Part shown: positions 45,954-60,000 of the stretch, in pieces | Layout: each line of letters begins with the position of its first letter | How positions within the stretch are numbered: position 1 is the stretch's first letter | Source of the DNA: Zygnema cylindricum | Taxonomy: Eukaryota; Streptophyta; Zygnematophyceae; Zygnematales; Zygnemataceae | Reading direction: 5' to 3' | Length of the DNA stretch: 60,000 nt | Assembly (NCBI GenBank): GCA_037447655.1 | Contig: JBBHKE010001133.1 | Location: forward strand, 83,499 to 143,498 | Notes under the pieces: model-generated | The model's database searches: none | The model's input: the letters and a program-made list of their open reading frames with translations, nothing else | What the model was told of the DNA's origin: nothing | Translations under genes and position numbers: made by a program

Positions 45954-48900
45954 ATGGCGGCTGTCAACTCCTGTACCCTGACCGCTTGCATTGGTCATTC
46001 TGTACAGTCCGTACACTCCGTACATCCTAACAGTGACCGTCCATGTCAGTCTCCTAGTTCCGTTGTCCGCCAGAAAATCATCCAACCTAAATCCCTAAAA
46101 TCATGCCATGTGTCAGCTCAGCATTGGAAAGAATCTCCAGATTCTCCTCCTCCAGCCATGGCTTGCCAACCTCCTCCATTTTCTTCAGCCATGGCTGCCC
46201 TTGCCGGTTTCTTAGTGACGCCATTACCCGCCAAAGCCCTGGAAACCGAAATTAGTGTGGATTCTATCGATCCTCTCCTTCTTTTTGGAGGTATTGGAGC
46301 TCTACTTATTCCTGGTACCCTTTTTTTTATTTTTGGGAGAAAGGGATATTCTGGAGATTTGAAGGCAGAGGAGGCATTGAAGCTTCTAGGAGAGGAGAAT
46401 GTGATTTTATTGGACATTAGGAGTAAAGAGGATAGGAAGGAGGTGGGTTCTCCCTCTCTCAAGTCTGTAAAGAAAAAGGCGTTACTGGTGGAGTTTGAGA
46501 AGGAGGAGGAAGATGGATCTTTCTTCGCTGATCCTGAATTTTCAACTTTGGTGTCTTCAAGTAAAGGCGTTAGCACGGATGCTACCATTATTGTCATTGA
46601 CAAGTATTATTTCTTTCTCTCCCTTCCTTTCCTCTCGCTTTCTCCGTCTCTCTCTCTCTCTCTCTCTCACTCTCCCACTCTTCCCTTCTCACTTCTCTCC
46701 TCTCCCTCTTTCCCCCTGCTGTCTGTCTTCCTTTATTTCCCCTCTTTCTCTTCTTTCTATCTCCCGCCGTTTCTCTCCATCTCTCCAGTTTCCCGCTCTC
46801 ACTCACGATACCTCTCTCCGCCTCTCCCTCTCCCCTTCATTCTCCTTTATCTTGTACCTTTTAGACAATGTATGAATATTATCTTTAGATTTCAAGAGGG
46901 AAGTCTCATTTTTGGTGCAAAGCATATTAAATTTGACCTGAAACTAGCCCAAATGTTAACAAATGATTTATGTTTGGTTTGAAGAAATGGTTTTATGTTT
47001 AATTTCTACAAACGATTCTGTGATTTTTTGTGATCTTGAAGGTTGCGTGGAATTGCACCCATTTATGTTTCATTTTTGCAAACAGTTTTGTGGATGTTAT
47101 TTACGTTTTAGTTCCTACACCGGCTTGTGTGTTATTTGTACAAATGATTCTGTGGATTTTTGTGGTTTGGAAGGTTGCGTGGAGTTTCACTGGTTTATGT
47201 TTAATTTTTGCACCGATGTATGTTTAATATTTACAAATGATTTTGCGGATTTTTGTGGTTTTGAAGGTTGGGAGGAATTGCACCAAATGCTGCCAAAGTG
47301 CTTAGCAAGGCAGGATTTAAAAAAGTATATGCCATAAAAGGAGGGGCAGAAGGCACTGGAGGCTGGAAGGTAAGACTTGTTTTCTCCTCTGTGGACTGCC
47401 GTCATTGTATTTTTTTTTTTCGATTTTTTCACAAATTGTTGGTGAAGTTATTGTCAAGGCATAATTGCACATTTCTGCTTCGATTTCCGTTGTTTTTGTT
47501 ATAAGATGTTATTTCATTTGCAGCCAATATTTCTGAGGGGCTTCCAGTATATCGTTTCGGGTTGAGTTTTATGTTATTGTCAAATTGACTTAAGGTGGCT
47601 GTCAAATTATGAACTGCAATGCCAGTTTGTTTTTTGTTGTTTTTGTTGTTAGTTTAATGGAAAACTCTTACTACTTTCTACTACTACTACTATTACTACT
47701 GTTATTTTTGTTTTTTCTTCATTTGCAGCTTTACTGCCCATCGCTTGACGTAAAAGAGTATTAGTGTCAATGTAACATTAGAATTATAGTATTAATTTAG
47801 TGTAGGGAGACGTGGCCGATTGCAGTCAACTCCCATGAAAAGTATTATTTACACTATCTTGTGATTTTTGGTCAAAAAAAGCTGCAACCGAATTTGTGTA
47901 GCAGTGTAGTATTTCTGAGTCCATTTTCCTCAGTTTAAGCGGTAACTTTCAAAATTTCTTCTGCGATATGGTGTCTGACATGTGATGTATGGGTGAACAG
48001 GAAAGTGACCTTCCATGGGAACAACCTGGACCTACATTCAAACTGGATATTAGAACTATCCGGGATGCCATTACAGCATCTGTTGAGGTTTGTTAAATCA
48101 TGAAGCTCTTTGATAATTTGTTCGTAAAGTTGTATGCGGTGTTGTTTGTGGAGTTTTTTGAGTTGTTGTTTAAGTTGTTCTTTGAGTTGTTGATTGTGAA
48201 GTTTTTTATACTGCTTCCTGTTTTGAACATTTATCTTGTTTATCGTCATTAGCGTTATCCTAACAATTGTCTTTTTTCCTTAATTTATATGACAGGAAAC
48301 TAAAGGTTTTGTTCCTGCCTCTCTTGGAGTTGCTGCTGCAGCTGGAGCCTCCATAGTTTTGCTGTCAGAGGTGAGCAAATAATTTCTTGTTTTTCCGACT
48401 TATTCCTACTCATGTATTCTTAACGTCTAATAGCATAATTAGTTAATTACACATAAGCAATTACTGACGTTTTTTTCCAGAAATTGCACTAAATGTACAG
48501 AACAATGTACAATTTGTATAGTATTCAGGACAATCACTGATTTCTGTGGCACGAATGACAGTAATCACGTATTGTGTTGCTACTTTATAATAGAGGAATT
48601 ATACGAGCCCGAGCCCTCACCCTTTCCCTCTCCCTCTCCCTCTCCTCTTCCTCTCCCTGTCCCTGTAATGGTCGTTACTGGCGCAGTAATCATAGAAATC
48701 GTAGAGAAAACTGAATGATTTGGTAAAAGAGCACATTTTCCTGTAGAATAACGGTGAGTAAAAAGCATTATCGCCAGTAGTCGTGTATTGTGTGATAGCC
48801 ATATAAGAGTGTTTTTAACCATGGGAAACAAGGTAGTGTTGGAACAAAAATAGGTGAGGTGAGAAGTTAGTCTTATATTTTCCACCTCATGTAAGTTTAA

Positions 48901-51247
48901 ACATTTATGAGTGGTTTTAACCATGGGGAAAGAGGTGATTTTGGACGTAAAACAGGTGGAGGCAGCAATGCAACTTCTTGGAACTGCAGCTATAGTACAG
49001 TTAACGCTGAAAAAGTTTCTTTTTGCAGAGGTAATATTTTCATAAACTGAATGGGGTCTTTTTATGATGAAAGGTGTATGTAAGTATTTTGAGGTTTTTT
49101 AGGTAGGCAGTTTTCTCTTGAAGTTGGCAGTCACCAATTTTTCTCCCAAAGAACAATTCAAAGAAGCAAGTAAAATGAAGGTCCCTATTGAAATGTGCAA
49201 TTTATATTGTGGCCAAATGTAACTCTTTGTCACATCATGATCTGTAATTTAGTCAACGGTGTTATTCCATTCACTATAGTTAACGTCTGATATATCCAAA
49301 TACAAATATTGTTCAAGTTTCTGGTCAGATCACCAAACAAATTGGCAAATAGTTCACTAGATAAGGGAAAGGGGAAGGGGAGGGGAGAGGGAGACGGAGA
49401 TAGGGAGAGAGGAGGGAGAAGAAGAGGGAGAAGGAGAAGGAGAGGAAGAGGGAAGCCAATTACCTATCCGTCTTCCAATTTGTCAAGAAAACGGAGATCC
49501 AGTCATTTACATTTAAAGAAAGTTTGAAACTTTTCTGGTTTAAAGTGGTTTTGGCGCTGTCACAGTGTCTCAGTTCCAATTTACAAAAATGTCGCAGATA
49601 AAAAATTTGCGTGGTTGTCAACTACTTGTCGTCTGATGAAAGGAGGCGACAAATTATTTGCTCAAATTTAACAAATTAGAATGAACAACTAGCTTTTTAA
49701 ATGGAAATGGAAAGCTAATAATAACCAGGTGCCTTTATTGGATACAGCCAAGCCTGCACCTTCCAAAAATTGACGAAGTTTGGTTATTTACACATGCAGG
49801 ACCGTAAGAAAACAATTGCTGATATTAAAACTTTTCTGGACACCAAGGTGGCTCCGAAGGATTTGGTAGACGATATTAAGGTTAGTATGGATCGGTGGAC
49901 AAAACTGTGTCTGAAGTTTTTTCTGGTTTTTCTCCTCGTCTGGATAAACCAGAGAACAATGTAGAAAAACTGTGTCTTAACTTTATTGCTTAGTTCGTAC
50001 TTCAAAAGACAATCTTAATTTGCACAAATTCTGTTTTATTGGACGGAGGTCAAAATACTAATTTTGGATGCGTAGCAAAACCTTGACCTTTGAGGTGTCT
50101 TCAGAGTTTTTTTTTAAGGGGAAGACTGGAAGCTTATGGTTCAAAATTGTGCTGTCCAAGCTTGAAATCCTAGACGATAAAATCAAAGCAGTAATAAAAA
50201 ACCGTCAGTAGTTTAACACTTTCTGCAACCCTTCAACTATTAACCTTCGTAGTTTTTTACTACAAGAGCTTGTAGTAACCGAATATTGGACATTAGAAAA
50301 AAACCTAAAACATTGTGCAATCCCTCCGCTTGTATTTTTGTCCTATGGTTTTGGCACTCTAAAAATAAAAAAACTCCCTCTCACTCTCCCTCTCCCTCTC
50401 TCTCTCCCTCTTGCAGGATATTGGAGCTTCTCTCCTTCCTGACTCTCCGGCCGCAAAAAGAGTGGAGCAAGTGGCGGAGGAGGTGGCAGAAGCCATTGCT
50501 AAAGGAGAAATCCCTATTGATGTCTCCGAAAACGGTGCTTCAGTGGAACCACTGGTCCAAACTTCCTCCATAGATTTCCCACCACCTCCCAGACCTCTCT
50601 CACCATATACTATGGTGAGTGCTTCAAAGTTATTGCAGATACCTGTAACAACACAGTATTGGAACAAAAAGGTTGATGGCAAAACCAATTGGAAATGCTA
50701 TTATGTTGTTGCCCTATACAGTACTCGTAATAAACACTTACTAACCGTGCAGTACATGTACTAAACACGAAATGAGTCTTTAGTATGTGTTCTGTACGGC
50801 TAACAATAAAGTATGAATAAAGTACTTTTACGTACAAGCAAAAAAAATGTAAAATAGAAAGCAAATACCACTTAAAACAAGCACAAATATCCACAATGCA
50901 GTTTTGATAATTCAGAAAATTAACTGGAACTGGAATCACTTTTGTTATATTTCAAGCCGGGTTAAATTTCGGCTAATGTTTGAAATTTCTAATTGTTTGT
51001 ACCACTTGTTTTGGATTTTTGGGACAAGCCATTGCATAATTCTTTAAAGTCCAAATACTGTTTTGTTACGGTATGGTTGGTTGCTTCAAAACTGGCTTAT
51101 TGACTTATTGATAATATTGGGATATTGACTTATTGGCTTGTTGATTGCTTTTTGAGGACGGTTAAGATTGATTTATTTCCATTTGAGGGTTGGGTGCAGT
51201 ATCCGGATTTGAAGCCTCCTACATCTCCGACTCCTAGCCCTCCCTAA
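45954..51247 (+). CDS. TROL: Thylakoid rhodanese-like protein, FNR membrane anchor (8 exons)
   Basis: Exons: 45954-46603, 47267-47369, 48001-48087, 48296-48370, 48956-49030, 49800-49880, 50417-50614, 51200-51247; all in phase, 438 residues plus TAA (Arabidopsis TROL is slightly longer). The start ATG has a strong context (GCCATGG). A transit-peptide-like Ser-rich N-terminus is followed by an AxA-type site (PLPAKALE, ~90-97). A first membrane segment lies at ~107-128 and a rhodanese fold at ~130-255 (ILLDIRSKEDRKEVGSP; AGFKKVYAIKGGAEG). A second membrane region lies at ~285-325 (LGVAAAAGASIVLLSE). The Pro/Ser tail ends RPLSPYTMYPDLKPPTSP, the FNR-binding motif shared by TROL and Tic62. VIDK stands where the catalytic Cys loop should be, so no sulfurtransferase activity is expected. 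Role from family knowledge: tethers ferredoxin-NADP reductase to thylakoids and tunes photosynthetic electron flow. Confidence 0.93.
46605..46862 (+). repeat. CT-rich tract at the start of TROL intron 1
   Basis: Pyrimidine-rich run with a short (TC)n core near 46648-46670, starting right after the exon 1 donor. Reading through the donor gives a spurious Ser/Leu/Pro-rich extension. Confidence 0.8.
46985..47290 (+). repeat. Triplicated 3' splice-site region, TROL intron 1/exon 2
   Basis: Three diverged copies of a segment ending TTTTTGTG.T.TTGAAG|GTTG.G.GGA, with AG boundaries at 47041, 47173 and 47266. Only the third leads into the rhodanese coding sequence. The first two keep the same splice phase but run into TAG (after 23 codons) or TAA (after 10 codons). 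Confidence 0.8.
48606..48664 (+). repeat. (CTCCCT)n tract in TROL intron 4
   Basis: Pyrimidine hexamer repeat on the sense strand, complementary in type to the GA tract in the next intron. Confidence 0.85.
49363..49455 (+). repeat. GA-rich tract in TROL intron 5
   Basis: About 90 bases of G and A (GGGAAGG, GAGGGAG, GGAGAAG words) on the sense strand. With the CT tract in intron 4 it brackets the 75-base exon 5. Confidence 0.85.
50374..50412 (+). repeat. (CTCCCT)n forming the acceptor tract of TROL exon 7
   Basis: The polypyrimidine tract before the TTGCAG acceptor of exon 7 is itself a CTCCCT microsatellite. Confidence 0.85.
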
Positions 51248-51980
51248 GCAAGAGATCTTGATTTTGTCTTTTTCCATCAGCCATAGATGACGACAGCCAT
51301 AATGTAATAAGGGCGTGCACACACTGCTAAAGATAAAAGTGACACTCTTTCGACACACACCGTCTTCAAGTATGGACACAAAATTGTCTATGAAGGCAGA
51401 TATTGTGCCATCTCTCCAAAGCTTGTCTCGCTCGGTCACTCCCACTGTAAAGGCAGTGAGAGGACCTAATCAAAAAGTGCTTAAAAGAGTTAAAAAGTTT
51501 TAAAGAGTTTTAGTTTAAGCTGCAATCGCAAAATCGAGAAGGGCTGTTGAATAGGTCAAAAATTAGAGTTGACATAAATTAGGGTTGTTTGTACGGATCG
51601 AGAAAGATAATGAAGGGTCGACCTACATGGTATGGCCAGTTCAGTTGCAAAAAGTTGCTTTGAGAGGATCCGAAAGATTAAGTTTTTTCAAAGTAGTGCC
51701 TTTGTGAGGAGATAATCATGTACTTCTTTTGTTCTTCGATGTAATTTTTTTTAATGATTTGTCGAAGCAATGAAACATGGAGTTTTTTCCACCTCCGCAT
51801 AAAAAAGAAAAAGAGTCTTTCGGATGTTTCAAACTTGTTGCTCTTTGTTTTGATTTCTAACTTATATTATTTTCATTTTAATCATTTTTTATTTCTATTT
51901 CCGTTCCTTGTTTCTCTCTGTTTGTACTTTTGCGATTCATATTTCATCGTCTGGTCTAAAGCTATAGTGAGCAAATGCTG
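51248..51980. other. TROL 3' flank
   Basis: Contains the presumed 3' UTR of TROL. No gene recognised. Confidence 0.5.
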
Positions 51981-52088
51981 TAAGGGCACTTTGGCATGTG
52001 CTAAATTACAGTAAATTATGTCGTTTTCTTCCATAACTTAGAAAAAACCGAGAAAATCCGCAGCCGTACCAAAAAATTGAAACTAATA

Positions 52089-52713
52089 CACCGCGAATCG
52101 TAATTAGAGTAAAGAAAAAATTAGAGTTAAAAAACAAAAAAAAACAATTAGAGTTATGAACGCTAATTTGTGTGATAGAACCTTTTCACAAAGAAGTTTA
52201 CTCTAATTTATTTAAGTACTCTATATTGGGTAATGTCGGCAATAATTATCCGCGCTGTAATTATGAACACTAAATTACGTAGGCGTACTAGGCGTACAAA
52301 ATCTGTCAGTCCGTATAGTTTGACGTCATTATGACATTAGCACTATTTGTCGCGCTGAATGTCAGTTAATGTTCACACTGACGACGATGCTGTCGACGGA
52401 CGAGAGTTATGCCAACGACTTTTTTTCGATGTGATTGATTTTTCTGTTTATTGCGATTTCACGTGCGAGCGCGATTCTATTAAATCATTATTTGTACATT
52501 TTTACTTATAAAAGTACAATTTTGCACGGTCGGACGCCGTCCTTACTCCACACTAATTAAAACGAACCTATATTAGAATTTTTTACGCCAATTAAGCCTT
52601 ACCTTAAATAGTCTAATGAAAAATTTAGAATCATTTACTCTATTTAAGGTGATAGAGTCGAAATTTAGGGCGACCGAATTAGCGTTATTTACTCTAATTA
52701 CGATTCGCGGTGT
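52089..52713 (+). mobile_element. TA-flanked MITE T3a
   Basis: About 625 bases with perfect ends CACCGCGAATCGTAATTAGA and its inverse, flanked by TA on each side. Internal words TTAGAGTTAT.AACGCTAATT and GTACAATTTTGCACGGTC recur inverted in T3b. It is noncoding. Confidence 0.85.
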
Positions 52714-52767
52714 ACCGTACAAGTTGCGTTACCTTGAAACTTTATATGTACTGGAGTTTGTCGTCTA

Positions 52768-53270
52768 CACCGCGAATCGTAATTAGAGTTATGTACGCTA
52801 ATTCCGTCACCCCAAATTTTGACTCTATCACTATAAATAGAGTACATTATTCTAAATTATTCTTTATGTTATTTAAGGTACTTTTTGAATGAGCGTTAAT
52901 AACTCTAATACAGTGCCGTTTTAAATAGTGTGGCGTACTGTCGGTGTCTGACCGTGCAAAATTGTACTTTATTAAGTAAAAAAGTACAAAAAATGATTTA
53001 GGACAGGCCGTTTTCATGTAACTGCGTTTTAACGAACCGCGTAATGCAAACGTCATAATGACGTGAAACTGTACGTTTTGTCAGATTCTGTACTTATACT
53101 TAATTTACAGTGGATATATTCAGCGCCCAAATTTACCCCCAAATTAGAGTTATTGATATCTTAGAGTAAAAATCCTTTTTGAAAAAGTTCTATCACTTAG
53201 AATTCATAACTCTATTTTTTTTTCTTTTTTAACTCTAATTTTTTCTTTACTCTAATTACGATTCGCGGTG
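52768..53270 (-). mobile_element. TA-flanked MITE T3b, inverted copy of T3a
   Basis: About 503 bases with the same CACCGCGAATCGTAATTAGA termini and TA flanks, in the opposite orientation to T3a. Its left end resembles the right end of T3a inverted, and its right end resembles the left end of T3a inverted. Together the two make a long imperfect palindrome around a spacer of about 50 bases. Confidence 0.85.
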
Positions 53271-53344
53271 TAGCGTGATGCAGTTTATCGTCTAGCGCGT
53301 TTCAACCCACTTTTGCGTCCTTCTAGCTCCTCTTCAAACTTTAT

Positions 53345-53374
53345 AAATCACCTTGCGAGGTGATTTTAAATAAA
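53345..53374. other. Short hairpin AAATCACC-TTGCGA-GGTGATTT
   Basis: Eight-base perfect inverted repeat with a short loop inside element T2a. Function unknown. Confidence 0.5.
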
Positions 53375-54073
53375 GTTCCATGAGGTGAGCGAATAGGCAG
53401 ATGCTGTCGCACGTGTTGTAAGTTTTTGACAATTTTTGTGCGCGGAGTACAAAAAAAAAACCCATTGCACGTTTCAAGCCTGTGCGTGACTTTTTTCTGT
53501 GCGCTTTTTTTCGTACACATGCCGTGGAGGGGGTCTCGACCAACGGACGCCATTTCGCAAAAGCGAAGTCCGTGAAAGCGCCTCTCTCTCTCTCCCTCTC
53601 CCACTACAATGTCTATTCACAATTCTTGCAATGAAAAACATCAATAATGGTATCAAATGAAAGATTTATAAAAACGATTTCTTTTGACTATCTTTGGGCG
53701 TATTTTGATGGCAAGTAGAGTGAGAGAAGACTAAAAAACAAAATTGGGAAACCATGGCGGAAAGTTTTAGAATTTGTGACGTCGACGCTGTCATAATTGA
53801 GCGTGACGTCAAAATGTCACAAACCTTAAACATCTACAATGTCACAAGTAGCTAAACGTCTACAACCGTCGCTATTTCGTAAACGTCATCAATTGTCGCG
53901 AGTTTTGTAGTTGTCTACAACTGTCACAAATTACACCCACGTCTACATCCGTCACAATCTAAAGTAACGATTTCATTTCTTTACATAGGAATGCTATGAA
54001 AGTAGTACGGAGAATATTCACTAAAAACAAAGTTACAAGACTAAAGTTTCGGTTACATGCGAAGGTGCCCTAA

Positions 54074-55270
54074 AAATGGAATGTACCAGCTTTCAACTTT
54101 GAAAAAAGAAACAATATCTAATTGTTTGGTGTCAGATTTTTTGCAAATTCAAATATTTAGATTTAGTGCAAAGTACAAAATTTACTGCCAAATTAAAGTA
54201 AATAAAGTAGCACACAAAAATGTACTCAACACCATATCCGCTGACAAGATTAACCAAAATCAAGTGAAAAAAAAAGGAAGAGCATTCATTTTTATATATT
54301 GACAAAAATAGAACAACAAAACTCGAATAAAATAAAAATACAACGGTGGACACAAATACATTTGCAGAAATATGTTGTGGTTTTTAATAAAATGAAAAGA
54401 ATTAAGAATTTATTTAACCATTTTCTCAACACAGTAATGGAGAAACTTGATAAAAATGTCAGAACCGTTCACTAATATTATTTAAAATCCCAAAGTAAAG
54501 CTCAACTCTTGATAGTTTTCATTTCTACAGTTAGTTCACAACCCAGGCATTCAAAGCCAGGATTTTTTTAACATTTTTTTTTTAGAGAACAGATCTTGAG
54601 CTCAGATATTTTCAAGATTTATTGCCTAGGTGTCAGCACATTCCTGCCATGGCCATTTTCTAATTTCAAGATAAGATAAAGGGAGCAAAACGACAAATGA
54701 CAAGGTAAAACGAGACTTAAAAAAAATAAAAAAAAAATGACAATAGTAGCTATTGCAACGCTGGTTTTAAGCTTCCGAATAGTTTTAGTCCAAACAAAGA
54801 AAAAAGTCATCAGTTGCAACTTATTAGCCAAATTATACCATAAAATACCACATCATTACCATATGAAATTGTAGAAACAAGTCTCGTTTACATCCAATCG
54901 TCATGTACACCATAAAATATTTTTGTTCACTATCTCAATAACTAATTTACTCGTGAATATTATCACTTATGTGACCAAAAGCTAAAAAATTGTCCACGGG
55001 TTGAATCAGAGATAATTTCGAAGCTGTTTCTCTAATCTCCAAACTACAACCATAATCAGATAATTTACCGTCGCCTTTTCTTATTAAAACTCTTTAATAT
55101 AGCTGTTTAAAATTAGCTCTCTGACAAAAAATTTAGCAAATGAATTTTTCTAGATCATGTCATTACAATGAATATCTACAGATCTTTTTCTGGACGATAC
55201 ATATATTTGCGACAATCTGTATACAATCCGCAAACCATAGTGGTGAAATTTGCGATATCTTCACGATCAC
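54074..55270. other. AT-rich spacer between T2a and DHFR-TS
   Basis: No gene recognised. It contains several A-runs and T-runs. Confidence 0.5.
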
Positions 55271-55543
<273 letters not shown>

Positions 55544-55658
55544 GTAGACATCAAAGTTTAACTACTGGCTGGGGTTCATATACTGACCATGCAGTAGAAC
55601 CTGAAAGTCGTAAAAATGCTCATAGTACAAGTATCGAGAATCCTTTCCAATAATTTCG

Positions 55659-60000
<4,342 letters not shown>

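Larger units (their letters stand above)
51984..54070 (+). mobile_element. TAA-flanked inverted-repeat element T2a (Harbinger type)
   Basis: Ends GGGCACTTTGGCATGT (left) and, inverted, GGGCACCTTCGCATGT (right), flanked by TAA at 51981-51983 and 54071-54073. Three-base TAA/TTA duplications and GGGC termini fit PIF/Harbinger. About 0.9 kb belongs to the element itself; 1.19 kb is the inserted palindrome described separately. No transposase is encoded. Its right end recurs inverted at 27027-27175. Confidence 0.75.

Noticed and set aside
46604-46982. Extension of TROL exon 1 to a 359-codon open frame
   Set aside because: Read-through of a GT donor into a CT tract; the spliced frame restores the rhodanese fold.

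Overview
The window is nuclear DNA of a photosynthetic eukaryote, most likely a land plant or close streptophyte relative. Three intron-rich genes could be assembled exon by exon with consistent reading phase: a secreted plant-type subtilase (12 exons, 762 residues), a thylakoid rhodanese-like protein with the FNR-binding tail of TROL (8 exons, 438 residues), and the 3' part of a bifunctional dihydrofolate reductase-thymidylate synthase (minus strand, running off the right edge). The chloroplast protein, the fused DHFR-TS and the plant Ty1/copia, PIF/Harbinger and LINE relics all fit this. I do not commit to a lineage.

Layout. 0-11.7 kb is a nest of copia elements: A (minus), B (plus, both LTRs present) and the 5' end of D (minus). 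11.7-12.35 kb is a TTA-flanked terminal-inverted-repeat element. 13.52-23.42 kb is the subtilase gene, whose introns carry long pyrimidine or purine tracts. 23.4-28 kb holds another inverted-repeat element, microsatellites and no recognisable gene. 28.2-31.8 kb is two truncated copia elements of different families joined inside their reverse transcriptase regions. 34.5-40.1 kb is a decayed PIF/Harbinger region (transposase on plus, trihelix-like partner on minus) bracketed by several tandem arrays. 40.2-41.5 kb is a LINE reverse transcriptase relic. 41.8-43.1 kb is a diverged tandem repeat. 45.95-51.25 kb is TROL, with a double G-box upstream. 52.0-54.1 kb is a TAA-flanked inverted-repeat element that holds a 1.2-kb palindrome made of two smaller inverted elements. 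55.66-60 kb is DHFR-TS, with a 535-base run of N falling wholly inside an intron.

The three host genes are unrelated in function: extracellular proteolysis, anchoring of ferredoxin-NADP reductase at thylakoids, and folate/dTMP synthesis. No operon-like or system-like grouping was found. The most notable signals are in the repeats and introns. Copia B has a primer-binding site matching an internal, anticodon-arm segment of initiator tRNA-Met, with the gag start codon inside that site. Both B LTRs carry an antisense tRNA-like segment. TROL intron 1 has a triplicated 3' splice site whose two upstream copies would lead to premature stops. Complementary CT-rich and GA-rich tracts lie in neighbouring introns of both plus-strand genes.
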